Positions 46,441 to 55,645 of a stretch of 64,000 nt of DNA are shown here, piece after piece (the first letter of the stretch is position 1; every line of letters begins with the position of its first letter). A program made the translations under genes and the position numbers. Under the pieces are notes generated by a model that saw only the letters and a program-made list of their open reading frames with translations, was not told where the DNA came from and did no database searches. Origin of the DNA: an uncultured Actinomycetes bacterium (lineage in GTDB: Bacteria > Actinomycetota > Actinomycetes > Nanopelagicales > Nanopelagicaceae); contig CAIQNN010000010.1 in assembly GCA_903873185.1 (NCBI GenBank), forward strand, positions 36,546-100,545. Direction: 5' to 3'.

Positions 46441-47925
46441 TTAATCTTTGATGGGGAAGTGCAAAGTGAACCGGGCTCCGGTTCCTGGTGCGGAATCCAC
46501 CGTTACTGAACCTTCATGAGCTTGCATCACCGCCGAGACAATTGCTAATCCAAGTCCACTGCCTTCACCACTGCTTCGAACTCGCGATGGATCGGCGCGA
46601 TAGAAGCGCTCAAAGATTCGTTCCTGATCTTGCGAAGTGAGCCCAGGACCGGCATCACCAACTGTGACTAGGGTTTCGGTCTCGTTCTGGATAACCGAAA
46701 CGGTAATTGGAGTACCTACCGGAGTATGAGTCCTGGCGTTAGCCAACAAATTGGCCACCGCTTGATGAATTCGGATGTTGTCGCCCAAAACATAAATCTC
46801 ATCTTCGATAGGTAGCACCGAGATGGGGTGATTGGGACCAGCAGCTTCGGCCGAGGCCACGACTTCGGAAATTAACTGCGCCATGTCGACTGGTTCGGTG
46901 GCGAGAGTTCGCGACTGATCTAAGCGAGCCAGAAGCAAGAGATCCTCAACCAGCGAGCTCATACGAACCGACTCTTTCTCAATTCTTTGAACTAACTCTT
47001 TGGTCTTCTCTTCGCCTTGGACTGCGCCCTGACGATGAAGTTCCGCGAAACCGCGGATCGCAGTAAGCGGGGTTCGAAGTTCATGGCTGGCATCGGCGAC
47101 AAAGCGACGTAGCTTAGATTCAGATTCAATTCGGATGGCGAAGGATTCTTCGATCCGGTTAAGCATTCGGTTTAACGATGTTGTTAAGCGACCAACCTCG
47201 GTGTCGGGATTTACATCTGGCAACCGAGCTGAAAGATCGCCACCCGCAATTGCTTCAGCGGTGGCCTCGACTCGATTTAGCGGTTTCAGGCTTAGGTCGA
47301 TAATCCAACGCGAAACTATTCCAATTAAGATCAAGACTAAAAGGCTGATAAAGAAGAAAAGGATTGTTAGTTCCCGAAGGGTGCGATCCACACTATCTAG
47401 CGAGACTGAAATGATTGCAACGCCTAATTCCGAGGGAAGAAGTTTTGCGATCGCTCTAATTTCCGGCTGATCCTTCTTGCTGACATATGTAAAAGGCAGA
47501 CCTTTATATTTAATAACTTGCGCCGCAGTGAAACCGTCAAACGGGTTATCCGCCGAAATTGTGGCTAGATCGCCGCCTAGTTGTCCTAAAATTTTTCCGC
47601 TGGTATCCAACAGAGTCACCGTGGTTGCGGTTGGTACTCCCCTTAAGGGGCGAAGCACGGTATAGGGACTGGAAGTATCGGAATCCGCTGCTTGTTGTTG
47701 AGTGAAAGAATCAATTCCAGCTCGATCAAGGCGAAGCAGTGATCCGCCAGCAATACTGTTTAGTTGGGTGTCGACTTGGTTTACCAGGAAAGAGCGAAGC
47801 GCCGTTGTTGCAGCAAAGTCAGAGGCAAGAATTGCCACCGTTGCAAGTGAGAGCGTCGCGAGAATCAAGCGATTTCGCAGACTCCACTTTGAGAGTGGAT
47901 GCTTCAAATGCAACGGGGAACTCAT
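46441..47925 (-). CDS. Sensor histidine kinase (HAMP, HisKA, HATPase)
   Basis: 494 residues: helix about 19-40, extracytoplasmic sensor about 41-178, second helix about 180-200, HAMP (SRWIIDLSLKPLNRVEATAEAI), HisKA with phospho-His in FVADASHELRTPLTAIRGF, and HATPase with NLLANARTHTP, DAGPGLTSQDQERIFERFYR and GSGLGLAIV. Pairs with the response regulator nine bases upstream. The domain order resembles the TcrY/TrcS/PhoR group of actinobacteria; signal unknown. Confidence 0.92.
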   Translation of the reverse strand: MSSPLHLKHPLSKWSLRNRLILATLSLATVAILASDFAATTALRSFLVNQVDTQLNSIAGGSLLRLDRAGIDSFTQQQAADSDTSSPYTVLRPLRGVPTATTVTLLDTSGKILGQLGGDLATISADNPFDGFTAAQVIKYKGLPFTYVSKKDQPEIRAIAKLLPSELGVAIISVSLDSVDRTLRELTILFFFISLLVLILIGIVSRWIIDLSLKPLNRVEATAEAIAGGDLSARLPDVNPDTEVGRLTTSLNRMLNRIEESFAIRIESESKLRRFVADASHELRTPLTAIRGFAELHRQGAVQGEEKTKELVQRIEKESVRMSSLVEDLLLLARLDQSRTLATEPVDMAQLISEVVASAEAAGPNHPISVLPIEDEIYVLGDNIRIHQAVANLLANARTHTPVGTPITVSVIQNETETLVTVGDAGPGLTSQDQERIFERFYRADPSRVRSSGEGSGLGLAIVSAVMQAHEGSVTVDSAPGTGARFTLHFPIKD

Positions 47926-47934
47926 TTACGAATA

Positions 47935-48678
47935 TTACTTCTTTGCAGGCAGACGCATCCGATATCCGACGCCGCGAACGGTATGGATCAGAGCAGGCTC
48001 GTAGATATCAATCTTCTTACGCAGGTAAGAGATATAGGTCTCCACGATGCCAGCATCGCCGCGGAAATCGTATTGCCAGACATGATCCAAAATTTGGGAC
48101 TTACTGACTACACGATCTGCATTGATCATCAGATATCGCAGCAGAAGGAATTCAGTTGGGGAAAGTTCCACCAGATTGCCGGCGCGACGAACTTCGTGAG
48201 TTGCCTCGTCGAGTTCGAGGTCAGCAAAGCGAACTTTCTCATCATCGACTTCAACTTGAATAACGCCAATTCGGCGTAGCAATGCGCGAAGTCGGGCAAC
48301 AAGCTCTTCAAGGCTGAAAGGCTTGGTTACATAGTCATCGCCACCGATCGTTAAACCGGTGATCTTGTCTTCGACTGTGTCTTTGGCAGTTAGGAAGAGA
48401 ACGCCGACGCTATGGCCATCTTGGCGAAGTTGGCGACAGACCTCAAAACCATTTTGATCTGGAAGCATCACATCAAGAATCAGGGCATGTGGCTTGAATT
48501 CTTCGGCGATGCGAAGCGCCTCGGCACCACTAGCTGCGGTGCGGACTTCAAATCCGACAAAGCGCAGACTGGTGGAGATTAATTCGCTGATGCTGCTTTC
48601 ATCATCAACTACGAGAATACGTTGGGTAGTTACCTCCGAGTTGTCGGAAGCCTTTGGTCGTTCTTTTAGAGTGGTCAT
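47935..48678 (-). CDS. OmpR-family response regulator
   Basis: 247 residues: receiver domain with VVDDESSISELI, phospho-acceptor Asp in LILDVMLPDQNG and Lys in DDYVTKPF; winged-helix C-terminal domain with ELSPTEFLLLRYLM and RGVGYRMR. Cognate regulator of the adjacent kinase. GAGGTGATGAG precedes the ATG at 48678. Divergent from the KdpD/KdpE-like operon across a 185-base gap. Confidence 0.93.
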   Translation of the reverse strand: MTTLKERPKASDNSEVTTQRILVVDDESSISELISTSLRFVGFEVRTAASGAEALRIAEEFKPHALILDVMLPDQNGFEVCRQLRQDGHSVGVLFLTAKDTVEDKITGLTIGGDDYVTKPFSLEELVARLRALLRRIGVIQVEVDDEKVRFADLELDEATHEVRRAGNLVELSPTEFLLLRYLMINADRVVSKSQILDHVWQYDFRGDAGIVETYISYLRKKIDIYEPALIHTVRGVGYRMRLPAKK

Positions 48679-48791
48679 CTCTCATCACCTCATCCCAGAG
48701 AATTCTCCCATTAACTGGGGGTTTCCTGAGAACCAGCCGAGTTTCAACCTGATCTTTTCCTGCGACTAAACCGAGGTTTCGACCATTTGAG

Positions 48792-48810
48792 CGTAAGGAT
48801 TACGTAAGGA
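48792..48810. promoter_or_regulatory. 11-bp-period direct repeat (candidate response-regulator site)
   Basis: CGTAAGGA occurs at 48792-48799 and again at 48803-48810, one helical turn apart, in the gap between two divergent two-component operons. OmpR-family regulators bind such tandem repeats as head-to-tail dimers. Which regulator would bind is unknown. Confidence 0.45.
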
Positions 48811-48863
48811 AAACCGGTCTGAGGCGACTCTGAGCGTGGAAACGATCTAGCGTTGGCGATCTA

Positions 48864-50291
48864 ATGAAACTTGAACTGGGATTGGCCGGCGCAAAAGCGC
48901 GCGAGTGGCAAAAAGCCATCCTGGTGCTGGTCGTTGCGCTGCCGGCGCTCATCCTCCTCTTGGTGCAATTGCGTCAGTATTTCAATTTAACAACTAATAC
49001 TTTGTTATTACTAGTTGCCACGGTTGCGATCGCAGTGACTAGCAATCTCTGGCTCGCTATTCTCAGTGCGATTGAGAGTTTTCTCCTACTCAATTATTAC
49101 TTCACGCCACCATTTCATACTTTAAGAATTAGCGACAAAAATGATTTAGTTTCATTAGTTGTCTTTATGATTTCAAGTGTCGCCGCGTCTTTGATCCTAG
49201 ATCAACTAAAAAATAGAACTATGCGACTCAAACGAATGTCCGAAGAAGGACTATTTCTATCGGGACTTGCCCGAGAAATTATTAAAGGCAACCAAGGGAT
49301 CGAAGCAATCCTGGAAAATTTCAAATCAAGCTTTGGGATTGAAGATCTTGCAATAATTAAAAAGCTTGCAGCCATTCCAAGTATCGAAGTTGAAATCATT
49401 TATGGAACAATTCCCGAAATCAGTGCTGGGATTATGGACTCGGAAATCAAACTTAGTTCCGAATACTCCTTGCTTGCCAATCCACCAATTACAAATGGTG
49501 AACTTCGAAACTTGGTTACGACCTTCGGTTCGCAAATCCTAATTTTGATCGAACGTGAAATCTTCGAATTAAACGAAAAAGCGCTGTCAGATATTCGTCA
49601 AACCGACCAAATGCGAGTTGCACTCCTAAATGCCGTGAGTCATGATCTTCGCGGGCCACTAGCTTCATCCAAAGCCGCAATCTCAAGTTTAATGAATACC
49701 GAAATTGAATGGAGCAATGATGACCGCCGAGAATTACTCGAAAGTGCCAACCATTCTTTGGATCTACTCAATAATCTAATTGAGAATTTGCTCGACATGA
49801 GCCGATTGGAAGCAGATGCGATTTCGCTTCACACTCGAGCCGTAGATGTCGAAGATGCGATTTCCGGTGCCGTAAAAGCGCTTAAAACTTCCGAAAAACG
49901 GATCGAAATCTTCATTGATGGCGACCTGCCATTAGTAAAAGGAGATCCAATATTGCTCGAGCGCGTGCTTGTAAATTTAATGGAGAACGCACTGCGTTTT
50001 ACTCCCAAAGAACATTTAGTTCGAGTTCAAGCAAGTGATCACATGCGGAATATTGAAATAAGAGTGATAGACCATGGCCCAGGAATTAATCCAAAGGATT
50101 ACGCCAAAGTCTTTTTGCCCTTTCAACGGTTGGGCGACCGGGACAATACAACTGGGGTCGGTTTGGGATTGGCAATCGTAAAGGGCTTTACCGAGTTAAT
50201 GGAAGGCAAAGTAAGTATTGAACAAACCGCCGGTGGTGGCTTAACGGTTCTTGTTTCATTGCCGATTGCCTTTGGAATCGTTCATGGTTGA
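48864..50291 (+). CDS. KdpD-like histidine kinase (DUF4118 sensor, no KdpD N-terminal domain)
   Basis: 475 residues: four closely spaced helices (about 18-110) of the DUF4118 type, FTPPFHTLRI after helix 3 as in KdpD, a GAF-like region (about 135-235), HisKA with LLNAVSHDLRGPLASS, and HATPase with NLMENALRFTPKEH and GVGLGLAIVKGF. The N-terminal KdpD sensor and universal-stress domains (about 400 residues) are absent. Eight-base overlap with the regulator gene. Probable sensor of potassium or turgor for the KimA-type transporter two genes on. Confidence 0.85.
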   Translation: MKLELGLAGAKAREWQKAILVLVVALPALILLLVQLRQYFNLTTNTLLLLVATVAIAVTSNLWLAILSAIESFLLLNYYFTPPFHTLRISDKNDLVSLVVFMISSVAASLILDQLKNRTMRLKRMSEEGLFLSGLAREIIKGNQGIEAILENFKSSFGIEDLAIIKKLAAIPSIEVEIIYGTIPEISAGIMDSEIKLSSEYSLLANPPITNGELRNLVTTFGSQILILIEREIFELNEKALSDIRQTDQMRVALLNAVSHDLRGPLASSKAAISSLMNTEIEWSNDDRRELLESANHSLDLLNNLIENLLDMSRLEADAISLHTRAVDVEDAISGAVKALKTSEKRIEIFIDGDLPLVKGDPILLERVLVNLMENALRFTPKEHLVRVQASDHMRNIEIRVIDHGPGINPKDYAKVFLPFQRLGDRDNTTGVGLGLAIVKGFTELMEGKVSIEQTAGGGLTVLVSLPIAFGIVHG

Positions 50292-51024
50292 ACCATTCGA
50301 GCGTAAAAGCATCTTGATTGTCGATGACAGCGTGGAGATTGTCCGAACGCTGGTAATGAATTTCCGGGCGCGCGGTTATCGAACGTTGGCTGCCGCGGAT
50401 GCAAAGACCGCAACTTCTTTCGTAGCCGAGATGAGCCCCGATGCGATAATTCTTGATTTAGGTTTGCCCGATCTAGATGGGGCCGACCTCATAGTTCAGC
50501 TGAGAAAATGGAGCAATATCCCAATTCTCGTCCTGTCCAGCCGCACGGAATTGGAAAAGAAACTGGGCGCACTTAAAGCTGGCGCGGATGACTACATCTC
50601 AAAGCCATTTGAAATTGAAGAGCTTGTGGCTCGAGTGGAAGCGGTTTTTCGACGAATCCAAGTTCCGCACACGACTCCAATTTTTGGCCTGGGGGATTGG
50701 AAAATAGATTTAGCAAGCCATCGCATTTCTGGTGGCGAGGATCAATCAACCGAGATCCATTTAACTCCGATCGAGTGGCGGGTTCTCGAAATTTTACTTA
50801 CAAAGGCGGGCGGGTTGGTTTCGCAAAAGGAGCTCCTTCAAGCAGTTTGGGGTGAGGCCTATGAGAAAGAAACTAATTACCTCCGACTTTATATTGGCCA
50901 ACTTCGAAAGAAATTGGAGTCAGATCCACATTTACCAGCTTTCATTCTGACCGAACCTGGAATTGGTTACCGATTACTAGCTCACGAGCTCCCCGCACAA
51001 CTGGAGAAAGAACGAAATGACTAA
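50284..51024 (+). CDS. KdpE-like response regulator
   Basis: About 246 residues from ATG 50284: receiver domain with LIVDDSVEIVR, Asp in IILDLGLPDLDG, Lys in DDYISKPF; winged helix with HLTPIEWRVLEILL and EPGIGYRLL. LTPIEWRVLE and YLRLYIGQLRKKLE are typical of KdpE. Its ATG overlaps the kinase stop, and its stop overlaps the transporter start (ATGACTAA), so three genes form one coupled operon. No kdpFABC is present in the window. Confidence 0.88.
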   Translation: MVEPFERKSILIVDDSVEIVRTLVMNFRARGYRTLAAADAKTATSFVAEMSPDAIILDLGLPDLDGADLIVQLRKWSNIPILVLSSRTELEKKLGALKAGADDYISKPFEIEELVARVEAVFRRIQVPHTTPIFGLGDWKIDLASHRISGGEDQSTEIHLTPIEWRVLEILLTKAGGLVSQKELLQAVWGEAYEKETNYLRLYIGQLRKKLESDPHLPAFILTEPGIGYRLLAHELPAQLEKERND

Positions 51025-53368
51025 CACCTGGATTGATGACGCGCCTAAACCTATGGTGATGCAGGAGCACGCCCACCTTCGAGATCCTCTGATCTATAAG
51101 GCTAAGCGCGCCATATTGGGGAATCCGCTAAATCGACACACGCTCTCACATCAACGGTTAACAAAATTGTATGCCTTGGGAATTCTCTCTTCCGATTGCA
51201 TCTCTTCATCGGCTTATGGAAGCGAACAGATTCTAATTGCGCTTTTGCCGGCATTTGGGCTGGCTGGATTTACGATCCTCATGCCAATGACTTTTGTAAT
51301 TCTTGCGATCTTGGTTCTGGTTACTCTTTCTTATCGCCAGGTAGTTATGGTCTACACCAAGACCGGCGGCTCTTACATAGTGGCCCGCGAAAATTTTGGT
51401 CCGGGAATTGCACAAGTTGCCGCGGTAGCCCTGATGTTGGATTACATCGTTACCGTCGCGGTACAAACAGCAGCAGGCACCGCAGCTTTGGTTTCAGCTT
51501 TCGGCGGACTGGCACCGTTCACTTTAGAGATTACTTTAGGAGTAATCGGAATTCTTTTCTACGGAAACCTTCGCGGCGTCAAGGAAGCTGGACGGGTATT
51601 TGCCGCCCCAACTTACCTTTTCGTTACCTCGGTGGGTCTCGTAATAATCCTTGGTGTTATCAAAGAAATTCAAGGAACCCTTCATCATGTTATTTCGCAA
51701 CCAGGGACTATCTCTCTTGGGCATTCACAAGGACTGATCACCGCCGCCTCTGCTTTCGTATTGTTGCGCGCCTTTGCAAATGGTGGCTCTTCATTAACGG
51801 GTCTTGAGGCCATTTCTAATGGCGTCTCGATATTTAAGGCGCCTGAAGGAAATAATGCTCGTCGAACTACGGTCATCATGGCAACAATGCTTGGCACGTT
51901 GGTGCTTGGAGTTTCGTGGTTAGCGAAGGCAACGCATGCGATTCCATACATAAGTGGCGCACCAACAGTGATTTCACAAATCGCTGATGTAGAACTGGGC
52001 CGTGGCACCTTTGGTCACATCCTTTATCTATTCGTTCAGTTCTCAACAATGCTCATTCTTTATACTGGTGCAAACACACCATTTAGCGGCTTTCCATTCT
52101 TAGCGAATTTCATTGCAGAAGATGGGTTTTTGCCGCGGCAATTATCTAAGCGTGGTCACCGGTTAGTTTTCTCTAACGGCATCTTCCTGTTGGCTGGTTC
52201 GGCATCACTCCTATTGTTAGTAGTTGGTGCTCACGTGGACAAACTTGTTGCCTTCTATGCCATCGGCGTTTTTACTGGGTTTACCTTGGCCGGCTTCGGA
52301 ATGGCAAAACGGGCAATAACGCTGAAAATGCCGAACTGGCGCCTTAATTTCACGATCAACTTCTTGTCAGGAGCCACTTCGCTGTCGATCGTGATTATTT
52401 TTGCTGTGGTCAAATTTACTGAAGGCGCATGGCTGATAGTTTTAATCTTCCCAATCGCGGTCGCAATCCTTCTCCGGCTGCATCGTCAATATCTTCGCGA
52501 AGAAGAAGTATTGGGGATCGATGACGTTGATACCAGGGCCACATCAATTGCTCGACACGATGTTACCGTTTTGATCGATAGCGTTGATATCGCAACCATT
52601 GGAACAGTTCGATATGCCCGAAGCCTAAAACCGAGAAATCTTTCAGCTGTTCACTTTGTTCTGGATGATCGTCGCGCGGAAGCTATCAAATTTAAATGGG
52701 AGGCGAATCGGGCCCTAGATGACGTTGCGCTTGAACTAATTGATTGCCCAGATCGTCGAATCCCAAATGCCGCAGTTGATTACGCAATTCGACATACAAC
52801 TTCACCGGATGTGGAGCTGACACTGTTGCTGCCACGTCGTACTTATTCCTTCTTTTTGGGCCGCCTACTTCACGACCAAACGGCGGAAGAAATCTCCCGC
52901 CCCATTTCACAAATTCCAAGAGTGGTAGCGACGATTGTTCCATTCGACGTCAACCAAATGTTGACCAAGCGTTCCGTAATCATTCATCCGAAGCATCGCG
53001 GCCAGGAAGTTGCAACGGAAACGGAAATTGAAGCAATTCCAGTTCCGAAATCACCACAAGAAGTTCTGGAAGATTTTGAACCGATCAGCCATTACGCCGA
53101 AAATGTCACCACCATTGGAGCGATTCAGTGGCGAAAACGTGCTCAAGTAGAAGGTCGCGTCACTTCGATAAAGAGTTCCTCCACGAATTCCGCCCCTTTG
53201 CTTGCTGTAGAACTTTGGGATGAAACTGGTGGGATAACGCTGCAATTCTTTGGCAGACGCGAAATTGCTGGGTTGACGGTTGGCTCGCAATTGCGAGCTG
53301 AAGGAATGGTGGGTGAGAAGGATGGCGAACTTACGATTCTGAACCCACTCTATGAACTCTTTGCTTAG
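51017..53368 (+). CDS. kimA: KimA-type potassium transporter with C-terminal OB-fold domain
   Basis: 783 residues. The N-terminal half (about 45-495) is an APC-superfamily permease with about 12 helices; SSDCISSSAYGSEQI and LSYRQVVMVY match B. subtilis KimA, and Asp60 and Tyr67 align with KimA Asp36 and Tyr43. A cytoplasmic domain (about 505-690) follows, as in KimA, where it binds c-di-AMP. Residues about 705-783 add an OB-fold (QVEGRVTSI, ELWDETGGITLQFFGRREI, AEGMVGEKDGELTILNP) not present in KimA. Potassium uptake is inferred from family and from the KdpDE-like genes coupled upstream. Confidence 0.85.
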   Translation: MTNTWIDDAPKPMVMQEHAHLRDPLIYKAKRAILGNPLNRHTLSHQRLTKLYALGILSSDCISSSAYGSEQILIALLPAFGLAGFTILMPMTFVILAILVLVTLSYRQVVMVYTKTGGSYIVARENFGPGIAQVAAVALMLDYIVTVAVQTAAGTAALVSAFGGLAPFTLEITLGVIGILFYGNLRGVKEAGRVFAAPTYLFVTSVGLVIILGVIKEIQGTLHHVISQPGTISLGHSQGLITAASAFVLLRAFANGGSSLTGLEAISNGVSIFKAPEGNNARRTTVIMATMLGTLVLGVSWLAKATHAIPYISGAPTVISQIADVELGRGTFGHILYLFVQFSTMLILYTGANTPFSGFPFLANFIAEDGFLPRQLSKRGHRLVFSNGIFLLAGSASLLLLVVGAHVDKLVAFYAIGVFTGFTLAGFGMAKRAITLKMPNWRLNFTINFLSGATSLSIVIIFAVVKFTEGAWLIVLIFPIAVAILLRLHRQYLREEEVLGIDDVDTRATSIARHDVTVLIDSVDIATIGTVRYARSLKPRNLSAVHFVLDDRRAEAIKFKWEANRALDDVALELIDCPDRRIPNAAVDYAIRHTTSPDVELTLLLPRRTYSFFLGRLLHDQTAEEISRPISQIPRVVATIVPFDVNQMLTKRSVIIHPKHRGQEVATETEIEAIPVPKSPQEVLEDFEPISHYAENVTTIGAIQWRKRAQVEGRVTSIKSSSTNSAPLLAVELWDETGGITLQFFGRREIAGLTVGSQLRAEGMVGEKDGELTILNPLYELFA

Positions 53369-55416
53369 CCTTTAACGGATCGCAGCACCATCTGAGCCAC
53401 ATCCAGAACTTCAACATCAGATTCTCGAGCGGTTATGCCATCGCCAACCATAACCCGGCAAAACGGGCAAGCTACGGCAACTTCTTCAACGCCAGTAGCA
53501 ATTGCTTCGTCAACGCGATTTAGGTTGATGCGCGTGCCAATCTTCTCCTCCATCCACATGCGGCCACCACCAGCGCCGCAACAGAAGGAGCGATCTTGGT
53601 TTCGCGGCATCTCGGTTATCTGAGCACCTGTGGCCTCGAGCAGTTCACGCGGCGGCATATAGATTTGATTGTGTCGACCCAAGTAACAAGGGTCGTGATA
53701 GGTAATCGCCTTAGCTGAATGAGCTACGGGCTTTAACTTTCCATCTTTAATCAATTGATTGAGAAGTTGCGTGTGGTGAACCATCTCTAATTCAAAACCT
53801 TGTTGGCGATAATCGCGCCCGATTGTTGTGAAGCAATGTGGGCAAGTGACTACAACTTTCTTAACTCCCCGCGATCCAAAAGCGTGTTCCAACGTTTCGA
53901 TATTTTCTTTTGCCAGAATTTGAAAGAGGAATTCATTACCAGCTCGTCGCGCTGGGTCGCCCGTACAAGTTTCTTTCTTGCCCAGCACAGCGAAGGTAGT
54001 TCCGCTCATCCAAAGTAGTTCTGCCACCGCTTTTGTGGTCTTCTTTGCTCGATCTTCATAAGCACCGGCGCAACCCACCCAAAATAGATATTCGACATCA
54101 TCAGGAATTACATCTTCAATCACACGAACCGGGAAATCCACTTCTGCAATCCAACCGTCTCGATCAGTTCGATTAGCTCCCCACGGGTTGCCTGCTTTTT
54201 CTAGGTTTCGGAAGGTGCCACCAAGTTCAGAGGGAAATTCGGATTCAACGAGAACTTGATAGCGGCGCATATTTACGATGTGGTCCACATGTTCGATATC
54301 AACGGGACATTCATTAACACAGGCACCACAAGTCGTACATGACCAAAGAATCTCGCTGGTAATTGCATTCTCGATCGCGCCACCAACCATTGGCGCAGCG
54401 CTTGGAACTTTAGAAAGTGCGTGATCGCGCATTGCCATGATCAATAATTTTGGTGAGAGCGGTTTTTCAGTATGCCACGCTGGACATTGCGATTGGCAGC
54501 GACCGCATTCAGTGCAGCTAGCCATATCCAACAGACCCTTCCAGGATATGTCAGCTGCCTTGCCAATTCCAAAGATGTCGTCTTCGGATGGATCTTCGAA
54601 ATCTATTGGCTTACCGTGTGAAAGCATTTCTGGTAGCGCGCCGAGTGAAGGCTGCTTATTTGGATTGCGTTGGTAGAAAATATTGAAAGGCGCCAAGAAT
54701 CGGTGCCAGGCGACTCCCATAGTTAAGTTCAGCGCAATAACGATGAACCAAGCCATCGAAACCAAAATCTTCAAAGTAGCAACAATTTGAATCGCAACTT
54801 TTAGATGTGTGATTGAAGCACCTTTGAAAACCAAAATTGCTAAATAGGAAACTGGGTAATGCAAATTCCAACCAGTAACTTCAGCCAGTGCGCCTTCTAG
54901 ACCGCGCAACGCGATGACGCAGAAGACGACCGCCAAGATTGTTGCTTCAACATAGTAAGCGCGGCCAGAACGAGAGCCAAAGAAGCGCGAACGCTTGTCG
55001 GGTCGCAAGATTCGCGTGAATTGACGGATGCCAATCAAGGTAACAATTCCGATTCCAGTGAGCGCCGCGATTACTTCAACGAAGAAGTTGTAAGCCACGG
55101 AATTGCCAATAAGTGGCAGCGCAAAAGTTGGCGAAATTACCTGACCGAATGCCGTGATCAAAGTTCCAAGTAGCGCCACAAAGCCAACCATCACTACCCA
55201 GTGCGCGAGCGCCGACCCAGTGAAGCGCAACATTTTGGTGTGCGAGAGGATTTCATGTATCGCCCAGGCAGCCCGGCGCTTGTAGTTATTAGATCGAGTC
55301 GGATCAGGCTGGCCGGCGGCGAAGATCTGATAGAGCTGGCGGCCGCGATAGCCCACCAAAACTAGAGCGACTGCGGTGATGGCATAGGAGGTTCCGACAA
55401 GGAGCGCGGTGAGCAT
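53365..55416 (-). CDS. etfD: EtfD-like membrane Fe-S oxidoreductase
   Basis: 683 residues: about six N-terminal helices resembling a quinone-reactive cytochrome-b-type subunit, two 4Fe-4S motifs (CTECGRCQSQCP and CTTCGACVNECP), and two CCG domains (VGCAGAYEDR, DPCYLGRHNQ, FCCGAGGGRMW). This architecture is that of mycobacterial EtfD (Rv0338c), needed to reoxidise electron transfer flavoprotein during beta-oxidation and pass electrons to menaquinone. EtfBA are not in the window. Stop overlaps the kimA stop by four bases. Confidence 0.83.
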   Translation of the reverse strand: MLTALLVGTSYAITAVALVLVGYRGRQLYQIFAAGQPDPTRSNNYKRRAAWAIHEILSHTKMLRFTGSALAHWVVMVGFVALLGTLITAFGQVISPTFALPLIGNSVAYNFFVEVIAALTGIGIVTLIGIRQFTRILRPDKRSRFFGSRSGRAYYVEATILAVVFCVIALRGLEGALAEVTGWNLHYPVSYLAILVFKGASITHLKVAIQIVATLKILVSMAWFIVIALNLTMGVAWHRFLAPFNIFYQRNPNKQPSLGALPEMLSHGKPIDFEDPSEDDIFGIGKAADISWKGLLDMASCTECGRCQSQCPAWHTEKPLSPKLLIMAMRDHALSKVPSAAPMVGGAIENAITSEILWSCTTCGACVNECPVDIEHVDHIVNMRRYQVLVESEFPSELGGTFRNLEKAGNPWGANRTDRDGWIAEVDFPVRVIEDVIPDDVEYLFWVGCAGAYEDRAKKTTKAVAELLWMSGTTFAVLGKKETCTGDPARRAGNEFLFQILAKENIETLEHAFGSRGVKKVVVTCPHCFTTIGRDYRQQGFELEMVHHTQLLNQLIKDGKLKPVAHSAKAITYHDPCYLGRHNQIYMPPRELLEATGAQITEMPRNQDRSFCCGAGGGRMWMEEKIGTRINLNRVDEAIATGVEEVAVACPFCRVMVGDGITARESDVEVLDVAQMVLRSVKG

Positions 55417-55515
55417 GAGTGAAGGGTATGAGGCGCAGCCACAGATTGGTTCGATTTCTTGGCAATCTGTCAGGAATAAAGATAGGTATGAGTGGTGTTA
55501 CCTAGATTACTTAAA

Positions 55516-55536
55516 CTTGAGCCAACCTGACTCAAT
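55516..55536. promoter_or_regulatory. HAIR operator (HspR binding site)
   Basis: CTTGAG (55516-55521) and ACTCAA (55530-55535) are inverted, spaced as in the HspR-associated inverted repeat CTTGAGT-N7-ACTCAAG. A further ACTCAAG half-site lies at 55553-55559 between the -35 and -10 boxes. hspR is the last gene of the operon, implying feedback repression. Confidence 0.85.
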
Positions 55537-55539
55537 CTT

Positions 55540-55568
55540 TTGACATGGTTGCACTCAAGGGCGAGAAT
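55540..55568 (+). promoter_or_regulatory. dnaK operon promoter
   Basis: A consensus TTGACA (55540-55545), a 17-base spacer and GAGAAT (55563-55568). The HAIR repeat ends four bases upstream of the -35, and an extra half-site is inside the spacer, so HspR would block polymerase. Confidence 0.65.
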
Positions 55569-55645
55569 AAGACCGTAGCCCGGCATTAAACAGGCTTAAT
55601 TCCCCGATAGAGGTTATCGGCGGGATAACTAATAAGGAGTATTAA

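Noticed and set aside
48679..48863. c-di-AMP (ydaO-type) riboswitch before the KdpD-like/KimA operon
   Set aside because: Looked for because KimA genes often have one; the conserved G-rich core segments are not visible in this gap.
51196..51807. 203-residue frame within the KimA-type gene
   Set aside because: Cys/Arg/Ser-rich frame-shifted reading of the permease; no family resemblance.
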